Shown: piece after piece, positions 32,591 to 43,513 of the stretch
How positions within the stretch are numbered: position 1 is the first letter of the stretch
How the letters are laid out: each line of letters opens with the position of its first letter
Assembly: GCA_037176885.1 (NCBI GenBank)
Contig: JAWWNJ010000018.1
Span: forward strand, 2,170,001-2,234,000
DNA from: Favolaschia claudopus
Lineage: Eukaryota; Basidiomycota; Agaricomycetes; Agaricales; Mycenaceae
Length of the DNA: 64,000 nucleotides
Direction: 5' to 3'
Position numbers and translations under genes: made by a program
Notes under the pieces: generated by a model
What the model was told of the DNA's origin: nothing
Databases searched by the model: none
The model's input: the letters and a program-made list of their open reading frames with translations, nothing else

Positions 32591-33562
32591 TCAATGGCGG
32601 GCATGGATCATCGCTTGCAGGAGTGCGGGATGCTTCCGAATATAAATCTGGAAGGTGTTTGAGGCCCACCGACCTGCGGCTTGAATGATGTGAGGAGCAG
32701 CTCCATCTTCGGCCAGAGCTGTGGCACCCCCTGCACGCATTGACTGCCCAGCAATTTGCGTATCAGGGAAAAGATGTCGAAGTCTCTTCATAAACCATGC
32801 CCTCGTAGGAACTTTCCCATCGCCACGGAGCCACAGGAAAGGATTCAGAGGGTGCAGGTGGTCGCGAGAGGTGATGTAGAGTTGAAAGAAGCGGCGAGCA
32901 TCGGAGTCGGTGATGATGATGTGGTTCCCTTCGAAGGTGGAGTCGGCTTTGTGAGCAGGGAGCCAGAAATCGTACACAGTTGGTGGTAGAGTCACAGAAG
33001 AGCGAAGGCTGTATTTTCGAGGGTTCCGAAGTCTCGGGTTGTCGGGCATAGTAAGCTCTCCAAGGCGAAGAAGGGCACGAAAACCGGTGAGGAGTTGAGT
33101 TAGGAAGAGGAGGTCGTCGTGTGAGTGGGAGGGGGGTAACGCGGCGATGGCATCACGAAGGTTATCGCGCGAAAGCGGTAACTTCCGTCGCACGGCAGTA
33201 CCACGCAATCTCTTGCAACCTTGCAGGGTGCGTGCTACGAGCATGCTCTTCCGGATCTCGCGGACGTTGGGAAAGTGCGGCTCCAACTCGTTGCAAATTC
33301 CGGATAGGTACGAGTCAACAGAGCGAAGCTCGATGTGGTGACACATGAAGACGACGAAGAAGCTAAAGGTGTCGGGAGTGGGTTCGATTGGAAAATTGTG
33401 GAGGCGGCAGAATTCAATGTAGGAGTTCAGGGCGGAGCCGTAGGTATGAGCTGATGAGGTGTCAATTGCGGCACCTAGAGCGATAGCACGTTTATGTACT
33501 AGCTGCTCCAATGTCCAGGCTGCGCGTTGAGGCTGCCTGGAACGGACTCGAGAATGAATCAT
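32591..33562 (-). CDS. tyrosine recombinase of the YR retrotransposon
   Basis: 323 residues, apparently intact. The enzyme would integrate a circular DNA copy by site-specific strand exchange. An N-terminal SAM-like DNA-binding region (residues 15-110) precedes the catalytic domain. The first catalytic arginine is in RALLRLGEL (R166), a beta-hairpin lysine is likely in LPAHKADS (K205), the HxxR box reads GQSMRAGG (R276, with Gln at the usual His position 273), GRW supplies Trp299 in the His/Trp position, and the nucleophile is Tyr307 in FQIYIRK. The start at 33562 overlaps the end of the RNase H frame by 4 nt, consistent with translation from one mRNA. The Gln for His change may weaken activity or be normal in this branch. 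Confidence 0.88.
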   Translation of the reverse strand: MIHSRVRSRQPQRAAWTLEQLVHKRAIALGAAIDTSSAHTYGSALNSYIEFCRLHNFPIEPTPDTFSFFVVFMCHHIELRSVDSYLSGICNELEPHFPNVREIRKSMLVARTLQGCKRLRGTAVRRKLPLSRDNLRDAIAALPPSHSHDDLLFLTQLLTGFRALLRLGELTMPDNPRLRNPRKYSLRSSVTLPPTVYDFWLPAHKADSTFEGNHIIITDSDARRFFQLYITSRDHLHPLNPFLWLRGDGKVPTRAWFMKRLRHLFPDTQIAGQSMRAGGATALAEDGAAPHIIQAAGRWASNTFQIYIRKHPALLQAMIHARH

Positions 33563-35617
33563 AATACTGCAGCCCCCAGCGGCTCTCGAGGGGGTTCAAA
33601 AGTGTCTATGACAAGACGGGGGGCGACTTCAACCGCGTTGGAGAACCAAGAGCGGGAAATTGCATCGGCCACGACGTTGTCGTGTCCGGGGATGTGCAGA
33701 ACACGGAGATCGACATTATGAGCTAAAAGGTCATCGACAGCACAGCGCAGGAGCAAATTGTACTCGGGACTGGCGCTCAGGGAATTGAATATGTCGACAG
33801 TGTTTTGATTGTCGGTGAAAATTGTCAACCGGCGTTTTCGCGTGGAAGGCCGCACCGGGACGAGATTGCAGTACCATCTCAAGGCGGAGACTACACATAA
33901 CGCCTCAAAGAAGAAGATAGTGTTCTTCGGCGGTTGCAGAGGAACAGGTGCATAGAAGCCTAGCAGGAGCTCAGGATCCCAGAAACCCATTCCCCCGAGC
34001 GAAGGCGTCACAGTAAATCGTCGCGTCGGCATCCGCGAAGGGATTCCAATCCAATGCCTCGAAAAGTAACACACCGTCAGATTGTCTGAGGTGGTGCAGA
34101 AACCAACGCAAGTCCGACTTCATTGCCGCATTGATATAGACGAGGGCACGCTGATTAGATTTTCCAGACATCTTCTCGTAGACGTTCGAGAGAGCAGGTC
34201 TAAGAAGGAAAAACATATTGAACGACCAGTTGATCCAGCCTGTCAGGCATTGGAATTCGTGCAGCGTGCGGCGACGGGACGGAGTATCAATGAATTGTTG
34301 CACCCAGCTCTCAAGATCTGCTTTAGAGTCGGGAGGAAGAGTGGCGGTCATTGCGTTGGGGTCAATCTCAAAGCCGATGATGGGTAGGGATTTGCCGTAG
34401 AGTTGTTTTTTCTCTTTATGCGGAATGCCGAGGAAATCCCAAAGCTGGAGAAGTTTCACCTGCTTCGCAGGCATTTTCTTGTTGTATGGGCGGTAGAACA
34501 AGAGGTTAGATTCCAACTCCCAACCGTAGTTGTCGTCGACATAGGCGAAGATGTCTTCGAGGTATTTGACAAACAAAGCGATCCAAATCACTAACCCCAT
34601 CAACGACGCCCAAATTCGTGGCGAGCCACAGTTTCCGAACGTACAGCACCAGTCGACGTTACGCTGAACAGGGCCGCCAGACGACCCCGACTGGACTTCA
34701 GCTCGAGTCGGTAAGTTTGAGGTGGCCACTTGTTTGATTTGCATTAACGGGTGAACAGGGAGGAGACGGAAGGCTTCAGACACGTCCGATTTCCAGACCA
34801 CAAGACGAGCATTGGGATGCTCGCGACGAAATCTCAACAGAGCAGGAATGAATTGCTGCATAGTGTCCATTCTCGCGCCCTTCGTCTTGGGCTTGTCGAC
34901 CATTGTGTTTGGCGCAAAAGGACCGCAGCTCTGGTGTGATACCAGCCTGAGGTCAGTGGAGTGCGGTTTTGGGACGGCGAGGATGGGAGTGGAGTACATG
35001 CCGGGAAGGAGGTCTGGTCCAAAGGTGCGAGAAAAACGACCCTTCACAACCTCGACGTCTCGCTGAGCATTTATGAAGTCCCTCTCCTTATCACCGGCAG
35101 GTGGTGCCCAAGAGTTGTCCCATGTAGGAGGATAGGAAGCATGGTTCGTGTCCATCCACGGCCAAAAACCTTCTCGCAACCCACGCAACACAGATTGGAC
35201 AAAGGCTTGGTTTGGGTGAAGTCTCAGAAGGCTCTCGAGACGCTCAACTCGAATGACAATTGGGACATGGAAGAGATCGGGATTCTCGCGGATGGTGCGT
35301 AGGGCAACTTCGTTCTCGAACTCGTGTGGCGCAGGTTGAGGCAAAGGTTCGTCTATTTCCGTGTATCGGGCGGTACGACTATAATTTAAGACTTGTTGGT
35401 CATTCCAGCCCATGCCGCGCATGTATTTGGGCAGGAACGACAAGCCCTCGGAGTAGTCCAAGAACTCTTCGTCCTCATCCTCGAACCACGCCGCGGTTTG
35501 GTGAACACTCCGTTCTAACAGCGTCGGCAGCCTAGCAGAAAGCTCAGGCAGTGCGACGTTGCTTGTCGGGGCAGTCCAGCGCGGAATGGCCGGCACCGTT
35601 ACATTCCGAACAGGCAT
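33559..35617 (-). pseudogene. reverse transcriptase - RNase H of the YR retrotransposon (one frameshift)
   Basis: The protein copies element RNA into DNA and removes the RNA strand. The first frame (35617-33971, 548 residues) has RT motif A at WKSDVSEAFRLLPVHP (residues 275-290) and the active-site YVDD at 359-362. The start of RNase H follows with IYCDAFARG. The second frame (34074-33559) continues with MGFWDPELL, then the RNase H/DIRS1-type TDNQNTVDIF and HIPGHDNVVADAISR. The two frames overlap around 34000, so a single indel separates them. The region near 34700-34640 in motif B also reads unusually (Cys-rich WCCTFGNCGS), possibly hiding two compensating indels. The frame lies directly downstream of gag. 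Confidence 0.82.
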
Positions 35618-36732
35618 GACGGTAATTACACTGTCCGCCGGCCTTGCAAACGATTGTTGTTGAAGTTGCGGCAGATTTCTGAGGTGCGTTTATGTTGCTT
35701 CCCCAGCGGACTTGGATTTTCCTGAGGTAGGCGGGGAACTCGCGACGACAGCGACGCCTCCGTCGGTAAGGTGGGCATCAAGGACATGTCGGAATTTTTG
35801 GCTCTCGCTGAAGAGAATGTCACGGCGCTGGCCAACAAGTACTCGTGCGGCGCGATCGTAGTTGATGATGCGGGAATGGAGGGACACATGCCGACTGAGG
35901 AAGAGGTCGTTGATGTGATTCCAGTAGGTCCGTAACTCCAGACTTCGTCCGGGGAAGGCAAAGTTGACTGCATCTTCGAAGCCCGGAAAGCATTGATCCA
36001 TTGACCGTGAGTGGTGACCTTCGTGACCAGCTTCGGTTTTTTGACTTCCAAATAGGAATCGCCGACGACCAACTGCTGCGTTTCTTCCGAGTCGGTTGTG
36101 GCGACGGTGTTGGACAATATGGTGTCGAAGTCGACGAAGCGGTCAAGGAGGACGCATTTCCAGAGGGACTCCGGGAGTGCAGGCGCTGCAGCAGAGCTGG
36201 TGAGGTCGCGAACGGCTTCTTTGATATCTTGGGAGTAGACCCCAACGCGACGTAGGATCTCGTGGTGCTCTGGCGTGATTGCCATTGAGTCGAGGAATTG
36301 CTGGGCCTCCGAGCGCCAGGCGTATTGGGAGGTGTCGACACGGGCTGTCTTCCGTCCACTGCGCTCTTCGTCCCCGTAGTCGCCGTCATCGACACGTCGT
36401 TTGGGGCGTCCGTCTGGCCCGACATCTCCCTCATCACCGCTACCGGGGGGATCACCGGTACCGCCTTCTGGGCCGGCAGGGCCAGCAGGGCCTTCGTCAG
36501 GTTTGGCGGCGGCGTCGTGAGCGTCAAGTTGCTCCAAGTACGGGATAAGGAGTTCCGGCTTGTAGGTGATCTTGAGCTTTTGGCAGGTGGCGACGAGATG
36601 AGCGGAGAGCGACGCGATGGTGAGGACACGGGTGACGCTGCCATCAACATACTTCTTTACCAGTTCCTGGAGCGCGGCGACGTCTTGCGCTTGGAATTCG
36701 GGAGGTGGTGCGACACCATCAGTCATAGTCAA
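35580..36732 (-). pseudogene. gag: gag-like protein of the YR retrotransposon (frameshifted)
   Basis: The reading starts at 36732 (MTMTDGVAPPPEFQAQDVAA) and contains an acidic glycine/proline-rich linker. Near 35980 the coherent sequence moves to another frame (FEDAVNFAFPGRSLELRTYW and onward). A cysteine cluster near 35660-35580 (CRNFNNN, then QCNYRHACSECNGAGHSALD) forms the DIRS-type zinc region with a CCHC-like pattern and needs a further frame change. It is followed at once by the RT frame. The role would be RNA packaging in the particle. Confidence 0.7.
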
Positions 36733-36766
36733 TGATGATAGTTAGATGGAATATATATTCGAGAAA

Positions 36767-37182
36767 CAATCGGTGAGATACAGTGAGGCTATTGAGACGA
36801 AGAGAGATCAGAGTAAGTAATATTTATGGGAACTGAAAGATAGTAGTGCTGACCTGGCGAGACGAAGAGAGAACTGATCTCTTCATCGTCTCGCCGGGTT
36901 GAAGTATTGAATTGATGTTTCAGAAACAAAGACGAGTCTTGACGGCTGATCCCTACTTTCGGCCAAGGAGGCGAGGGTCAGTGCAATGTCTCAGAGACAA
37001 GGCAGCGCAGGGAAAGTTGCTTACCCGTACGACATGACTACTTCCGACCCGGGGGGTGAGTCAAGTCGTGTATCCCACTTGCGACCTGAGAGGTGGGGAT
37101 ACTGGGTAAGCACGAGGACGGGGTGAGTCTGTCGAGACTTGCCTCAACAATTAGACTTGAGTAAATCACCATTTAAACCCGA
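36767..37182 (-). repeat. A1 terminal repeat (416 bp)
   Basis: 5' terminal repeat of the YR element. It probably contains its promoter, since the gag start lies about 35 bp downstream on the minus strand. Confidence 0.88.
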
Positions 37183-37316
37183 TTTGTGTGAAAATAGCCA
37201 ACTCTGAGCGGTTGTTGTGAGCTCAAATGAGGGTCAATTCCATTCAACAAAAGTGGAAACTAGGACTGTTTTTCAAGTACCTTCATCCTATTGTGACACT
37301 TTTTTGCTGAGGATAA
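37183..37316. mobile_element. foldback element, right part (continuation of 31507-31858)
   Basis: Resumes at TTTGTGTGAAAATAGCC and follows the family to about 37316 (TTTTTTGCTGAGGAT). It then diverges, so the right terminus is missing. Confidence 0.82.
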
Positions 37317-37813
37317 GGTAGACGCCATCCACCCTCGACGAACATTGCCTTTTTCGGCGGACTTCAGTCAAACCCCTCCGTTCCATACCTTGTAGTGTGA
37401 ATTGAGCAAAATCCCTCGACCAAATTTATTTTATACATGCTATTTAGTACCCAACGAAATTCCAAGGCTATAGCTGGCCTTTCCGAGGCTGAGTTTCACG
37501 AATAAGTTTCCGTGACCCTGTGTCACAATCGGAGTCACTCTCAAGTCACCTTTGGCATCAGCCTCAAGTTTTTTGTCTTGATTGTGACACACAATTCATG
37601 TCTTGCTCCAAGATCTTCAGGCCTCTCGCAGGTCCGACATTGGACGATTGTGTATGAGACTGCTCTCGTCCACCGGGTATCATCACTAGAGTAATGTTAC
37701 TCTGGAACAGTTTTGGCCTCCCTTGATATAATTATACCGGTTTCGACTTTGTCGTCTCATTTAAAATTTCATTTCAACTTCAAGCTCAATTTGGTTCTCC
37801 GGCCATCCACATT
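37317..37813. other. no supported gene
   Basis: Nothing recognisable. Confidence 0.4.
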
Positions 37814-38231
37814 GGTCGGAAAAATTGAAAAAGCCTGGTAAGGCCTTGGAGCACCTAACGGCCTTATAAGGCCTAATAAGGTTCGAGGGGTGACCTTATA
37901 AGGCGTGATAAGGTCTGGTTAGGTCTTCCCAGGCTAACTTCCCGGAGGTTACAAAACTGAGTTGGGGTTGTTAGAGACATGGTAGGTGTGGTTTTATTGC
38001 ATCTTTTTCGGCGGAAAATTCAGAGTTGTATTGTTTTTGATAATTTGTGCTGTGATTGTATGCCAAGATGGCTGATTTGAATTTCAAAAAGTATGTAGGG
38101 GAGCATATACTCATGTGTAGTAAATCACCAGTCAATGTACGAGCAATATCTTGAGTTGTTGTGTTATGGGGAAATTGTACAGGTATCCGAGAGCTACGCC
38201 ATATATGGAACAAAATTTGGCTATCTGTAAA

Positions 38232-38314
38232 GATCTCTTAGCATAGCAGTATTGTACATTGCCATTGTTTTATTCGCACTGCAGAGGTCGAGTGTTCGAT
38301 TCTCGCACGCACCA
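38232..38314 (+). other. tRNA-like sequence with intact A- and B-boxes
   Basis: A-box TTAGCATAGCAG (38239-38250) and B-box GTTCGATTC (38294-38302), followed by GCACGCACCA, which mimics a mature tRNA 3' end. Full cloverleaf pairing is not achieved. Confidence 0.5.
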
Positions 38315-38460
38315 GTAATTTAATCGTTAGAGTCAGCATTCTAGTACAATAGAAATAGATAGTCTAGTGTTAGAAAGTCAAGACAAGGTGCAAGCAGACA
38401 CCTTACAAAGAAGGTAACGTGGTAATACTTTTGCTTAAACGCCGCCGAACATGCCTTGTA

Positions 38461-39145
38461 CAGTGGTGGCAAATAGAAATTGCCGTGGCTTTTTGGCCAA
38501 AATCTTGCTGTATACTTCACCGAATGACCTGAAATAAAATGTAGAGATAAATATATGATACTACTGTACCACTTAGAACACTCAGCTATATATTATGCCC
38601 TGACAATGCATCAATAACAGGACAGTTTCTGATTATTGCCATATCTGGAAAAGCTCAATGTATCCTCAGCAAAAAAGTGTCATAATAGGATGAAAGTACT
38701 TGAAAAACAATGCTAGTTATCACTTTGATTGACTGGAATTGAACCTCATTTGAGCTCGCAACGGCTGCTTGAAGTTGGTCCTTTTAGCTATTTTCTCTGC
38801 ATTTTCAGCTATTTTGTGTGAAAATAGCCAACTTTGAGCGGCTGCTGTGAGCCCAAATGAGGGTCAATTCCATTCAACCAAAGTGGAAACTAGGACTGTT
38901 TTTCAAGTACTTTCATCCTATTATGACACCTTTTCGCTGAACCCTCATTGTGTTTTTCCGAATATGGCAAAAATCGGAAATCATCCTATGATTGATGCAT
39001 TCTCAGGGCATAATATATTGCTAAGTGTTCTAAGAGGTACAGAGGTATCACATACCCATCTCTACATTTTATTTGAGGTCATTCGGTGAAGTATACAGCC
39101 AGATTTTCACCGAAAAGCCACGGCAATTTCTATTTGCCACCACTG
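38461..39145. mobile_element. foldback element (CAGTGGTGG family), full copy
   Basis: 685 bp, TA at 38459-38460 and 39146-39147. Appears identical to 49874-50548 over the shared length. The empty site is TA 15671-15672 in the sibling TIR element. Confidence 0.92.
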
Positions 39146-39496
39146 TAAGGCCTTACAAGCCTCATTAGGTCCATTATGTGTTATAAGGCCCTATATGTAG
39201 TATTTGGTACGTATTTAAACCTTGTAACCCTACTTTTCCCCAACGGCCTTATTAGACCTTACAAGGCCTGCCCAGGCCCAACAACCCTTTTTTGATTTTT
39301 CCGACAGTCACAAACGAATTCCCGAGTCACCAACAGACGTTTTTCCCGAACCTTAACGGACAACCCAAGGTCGTGATCTGCACATGTACTTTCACCTTCC
39401 AGCCGCCCACTCCTTCCGAAGCACAGTCTACCCGCATGGAAAGTTTTCTTTTGCAAAGATTTTCTTTTGCATTGCGCAATGTACCAGGCCCTCGTT

Positions 39497-39517
39497 TGTT
39501 TGTTTGTTTGTTTGTAG
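39497..39517 (-). repeat. LINE 3' tail, (CAAA)n on minus strand
   Basis: A GTTTGTTTGTTTGTTT run marks the 3' end of the LINE whose RT/RNase H lies upstream on the minus strand. The preceding 3' UTR shares GCCAGGTAC...AGAACT with the LINE ending at 43514. Confidence 0.65.
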
Positions 39518-39802
39518 TTCTACTGTAATCGTACCTGGCCCTAGGGCTACGCGATTGTACACTACGGGGTGTATCTAAGGGTCGTATTCTAAGAGTAAGT
39601 AGGGGATCATATTCTGTTGTAAACTGAAGAGGAAAGTAACTAATAATACGTACAGGGAAATCTCGTAGTAGGAAGGCGCAAAAAAGAAGGGATGGGTTTG
39701 GTGCAGGTTGGGAATGGAAAGGTCGCCGAAACGGTGCGTGATTGCAGAGGGGGGGTGCATTATGCCATAGGTGGTGGCGGGAATAGAGTAGGAGAATAGA
39801 CT

Positions 39803-41917
39803 TCAAGAGAAACGGCCCGTAGCAGCGATGAAAGCAATCAGAACCTTGAGCAACGCAGGATGAGAGAGTAGGGAAGGGACATCGACCGAGCCAAGGAGAC
39901 CAGCACCGTATGACGCTTGTTGGAGAGGGCGGCGGAGGTGTTCCCATGCAGGACAGTGAAGTAGGAAGTGGACGCGGGTTTCCCGAGCGCCGCATGCCGG
40001 GCAGGCAGGGGAGTCAGCTTGGCGGAGTCGGAATCTCGTAGCGTTGAGGGACGAGAAATCGGTTCGGAGACGCGAAACAAGGGAGATAATAGAGCGAGGG
40101 ATGTTGGCAGTGTACGGGTGTCGCAGTATGGTGGAAGGAGGGGTACGGTCGATCTGTCGAAGGGCAGAGCCAGTTGAGCTGAAGGCCCAGCGCGCCGCCC
40201 AACGTGCGATGATGTTCTCACGAATGCGACGTTTGCAGGTGGTGAGGGAGACATAGGCGGAGGGACAGGGAGGGAGGTGAGTTCCTTCCTTAGCCGCCAC
40301 GTCCGCAAATTCGTTCCCAGATGTTCCTATGTGAGCGGGTGTCCAAAGGTTGGTAACGCGAAGATGGGGATGAAGCTCCACGGCACGACGAAGCAGACGG
40401 TCATATGCAATGGCCCTGAATTGACCAGAGCGCGGGGACGTGGATAGAACCGACTGCAGGCCTGCTTGCGAGTCAGAGACAACCAAGATACAATCATGCC
40501 CTCCAGCTAAAGCCTGTTGAGTAGCTGCGATCAGACCCTCGACCTCACCCTCAGCAACTTGGCCCTCCCCCAACGGAATGAGGAGGCGAAGCTGTTCCTC
40601 CGATCCCTCGACGCGCACCGCAGCGCCGCCTGCTCGACCTTCGAGGAGCGAACCATCAGTAAACCAAGTGGAGTTCCTCCAACCTTCATCAGCAGGGAGC
40701 CCGTTCAGGACTGCTACCGCATCTGATTTTGACGGGATAATTGTCGAGACCGGTAGGGGTTCGCACCACGGAGGAGCGAAGACAGGTAAGATCGGCTCCA
40801 TTCCCAGTGTGAAGTCGACCTCACCGGGGACCTGCACGGAGAAAGGAGCAGTGGTTACCGGGGGAACAGTCAACGAGAGAACTTGCCTGTCTCCAAGAGG
40901 CGGAGACAGACCACAAGCCTGAGGCTCGGTGACTGTCCCCCCTCGCATATTGCGGGCGCCGCTACCAGCTTGGTCTGCGCGCGGGGCCGCCGTAACCACG
41001 GGGGTGCTGAGGGCGAATTTGCGACCACGAATGCGAGAGCCTTGCGCCGGAACTTAGATAGGCCACCGGGTAGCTGGTACACGTTCAACGAAGTGTAGAG
41101 GGGAGGCGAACTTCGGATTGCGAGGCACATTGGTGATGGCGTCTTGCAGCAGCGGCGAGAGACCATGTGTGGAAGGGAGAGAGAGGTAGCGCGCCAGCCT
41201 ATTGAGTAGTGACGTCTCAAGACGAAGGTCAGCAGGAAGAATGGCGGCTTCCTTCTCCAGGGCTGCCAGGGAAGCAGTACGGAACGCGCCAGTGATACAT
41301 CTGGCAGAGGCTTTGTTAACACCATCGAGAGGCTTCAGAGAAGCGGGCGGAAGAGGAAAAAAAGAGGAAACACCATAGTCTGCCCGAGGCAGAACAACAG
41401 ACAGAACCAGATCGCGCACCATTAATGGTTTCATCCCCCATGCAGCATGCGTCAAGGCGAGAGCCGCATTGAGAGCTCGAGAAGCCGAGGCGGCGCGATA
41501 ACGGATGTGTGCGTCACCTTTGAGCTTGGAGTCCAGCATAACTCCCACCCACTTGACCACGTCCGAAGGCGAAATGGTCTGCCCGTCGAACTCGACCGAG
41601 AAGGTGGAGAGGTCGTGTAGAGATGGTGAGTGGTGGATCAGCTCCGTTTTCTCCTTCTCGAAAGTGGCGTGGTCGTCGTCTGACCAGCCTTTGGCGATGG
41701 CTCCAGCTCTGGCGAGGACACCAAGGTTTTGCGATGGGGATTTTGAGGCGGTGCTGAAGTTGACGTCATCAACGAAACCGTAAGACCAGCTCATGAGGAC
41801 CCCAATAGCGCTGAGACGGCGAAGGAGGCGGTTTATGGTGAGGATGAAGAGGATCACAGTGAGCGCAGAGCCTTGCGGCCCGCCCTCCACCGTACACCGG
41901 TATGTCGCGGTGCGCAC
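39803..41917 (-). pseudogene. LINE ORF2, second half: RT motifs B-C and RNase H
   Basis: The product would be the RT and RNase H portion of a Tad/jockey-like LINE polyprotein. From 41917 the frame has motif B (GGPQGSALTVILFILTINRL) and active site FVDDV. A stop codon lies in frame near 41054, and the same frame continues to 39803. The RNase H domain begins WFTDGSLLEGRAGGAAVRVE and includes DSQAG and TPAHIGTSGNEFADVAAKEG. A CPACG...HFLLHCPAW zinc cluster lies near the C-terminus. The upstream RT motifs are displaced to 42638-42929 by an inserted DNA element. The in-frame stop and the missing endonuclease make it non-functional. Confidence 0.82.
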
Positions 41918-41918
41918 G

Positions 41919-42637
41919 CGGTATGAACGAAAATCGAAAACGAAAACGCGGCTAGCTGATAATGATCAGGCGGCCTTCCAGGCCATCAAGTCCATCAATT
42001 GCCAGCATTCAGAAACGAAAATGACCGGTTTCAACACGGCAAACAAGCCGAAAGGACTGGATTGATGTCACAGTCACAGTATATCAATGTACGTGGTCTA
42101 TTGTGTCATCGGCCGCTTGCCGAACGCGTCCGAGTGGCTGTACCAGGTCACGCACACGGTGTGTTTTAGCACTCTAAATTAATTGAAGAGTGAAGATCAC
42201 TCCACTTCAAAATCATAAAATAGAAATTTTTACGATACCCAAGTATGAGATTCGTGGCAAACGTGATATAGACGAACACTAAAGGTAAATAGGAAGCAAG
42301 AATGGACTACATAAAGTAAACAAATATTATTATTTTATATTTATCTCTTAATTTGTGTTGGCTGCCGGCAGTAGCTAAGTTGCACGGGCACGGGAAAAGA
42401 AAAAACGGCAATTTCGGTTACTTTTAAGTAGTAGCCGAGCATCGGAACGGGACCAACGTAACTCGATCGATCAAGCATGTACGTGACCGTGACCCTTGGC
42501 GTCATAGAGCCGACCTTGACTTGTTCCGTGCCGACTGCTTCATTTTCGTTTCTGAACCTGCTGCCGACGGGCACCACCGGCCATCTATCGGCTATTCTAT
42601 ATATAGTCGTTTTCGTTTTCGTTTCTAGTATATACTC
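41919..42637. mobile_element. DNA element inserted in the LINE RT, 9-bp TSD
   Basis: 719 bp. Flanked by GTGCGCACG at 41910-41918 and 42638-42646. The ends carry inverted AAAACGAAAACG blocks (CGGTATGAACGAAAATCG at left). A partial copy at 30606-30974 shares the CGGTATG terminus. No coding sequence. Confidence 0.78.
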
Positions 42638-42929
42638 GTGCGCACGCCATCAATAACAACGGTGACCTGATGATTGTGAAGGAAAGAAGCTGCCCAACGA
42701 GTCACCGAACGCAGAAGCCTAGATTGGCGAGCTCGCGGACAACCACAAGATGGGACATGCGGTTGAAGGCACCCTTGAGGTCGAAGAACAGAGGGGACAC
42801 AGTGTTACCCTTGTCCATCTCCGACCGTACACGATGAATATACCCGTCTACTATGGCAACACGGAGTGGACAGCTTGGTTTAGGCGAGACGGCACTGCGG
42901 CATTTGTGATTGGCGTGATGGATTGACAT
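42638..42929 (-). pseudogene. LINE ORF2, RT motif A segment
   Basis: Reads VSPLFFDLKGAFNRMSHLVV, which is RT motif A (F.D...AF). It continues to WAASFLHNHQVTVVIDGV before the element insertion. With 39803-41917 it forms one broken RT. Nothing upstream of it is recognisably endonuclease. Confidence 0.72.
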
Positions 42930-43429
42930 TTTGGAAATGTCAGGACCCCGGAGACGTCCCTCTCTCTAAACTTCAGGCTGTAATGTAGAAAATGCACCGG
43001 CCACTCCCGGCGCTTGATTCCTAAACAGCGAGACGGAAAGTGGGTGAATATACCGTTACATGAGCTCAATTTTGTCCGCTCATGCATATGCAGATCAGCA
43101 TCTCGGTCACCAATCTAAAATATTATAGTTCTATCCAAGGTCGTATCCTACCCCTGCATCATTCTCACATATTATAGCTAGGTCGAGAACAAGTAGTATG
43201 CATACCAAGCCGAAAATTCTACAACCAGCTATAACCTGATATAAATTATATCAGGTTATAGCCAGTTATAAGTCTATAATCTGGGCGGTGGGGTATAAAG
43301 CTAAGATAGCATTATAAGGACTTACAGCCTTATAGCATTATAGTCAGTTATAAAGGTGAGGGCGAGGGCATTGAAAAAATTCTTTTCTCTCAACCTCGCC
43401 GCATCCCGACACTCACGCTACCGCGGGGG

Positions 43430-43500
43430 CGTGAAGCGGTGTGAGGCGTGAAGCGGTGTGAGGCGGTTGCACCCGGCGGGATTTGAACTGCCGACCGTCT
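43430..43500 (-). other. tRNA-like 3' half
   Basis: Minus strand CAGTTCAAATCCCGCC is a B-box, followed by GGGTGCAACC resembling an acceptor strand. The 5' half is absent because the LINE tail abuts at 43514. Confidence 0.4.
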
Positions 43501-43513
43501 CATGCGCAATGAA

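Larger units (their letters stand above)
31859..37182 (-). mobile_element. tyrosine-recombinase retrotransposon with split direct repeats
   Basis: 5,324 bp. In minus orientation the order is A1 (37182-36767, 416 bp), gag, RT/RNase H, tyrosine recombinase, B1 (32532-32428, 105 bp) abutting A2 (32427-32012, 416 bp), a 48-bp spacer, then B2 (31963-31859, 105 bp). A1/A2 and B1/B2 appear identical by eye. This A1-coding-B1-A2-B2 plan is the PAT/Ngaro-type split direct repeat of the DIRS order. No methyltransferase domain is seen. The flanks join into the intact target sequence without a TSD, as expected for tyrosine-recombinase integration through a circular intermediate. Gag and RT each need one frame shift to read through, so this copy may be inactive although its repeats look young. 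Confidence 0.9.
37814..39306. mobile_element. TGTCGGAAAAAT TIR element, copy c (inverted)
   Basis: Reverse-oriented sibling of 15495-16457, closely similar along its length. It lacks the MITE but carries a foldback element at 38461-39145. Subterminal CCTTATAAGG motifs are conserved. The left terminal base is altered (GGTCGG). Confidence 0.8.

Noticed and set aside
38847..39089. 80-codon frame repeated identically at 50260-50502
   Set aside because: The identity is explained by two identical foldback copies; the frame lies across the inverted-repeat arm and is broken in other copies.
39575..39760. Small frames in the LINE 3' UTR
   Set aside because: They lie between the RNase H stop and the (CAAA)n tail and have no domain.
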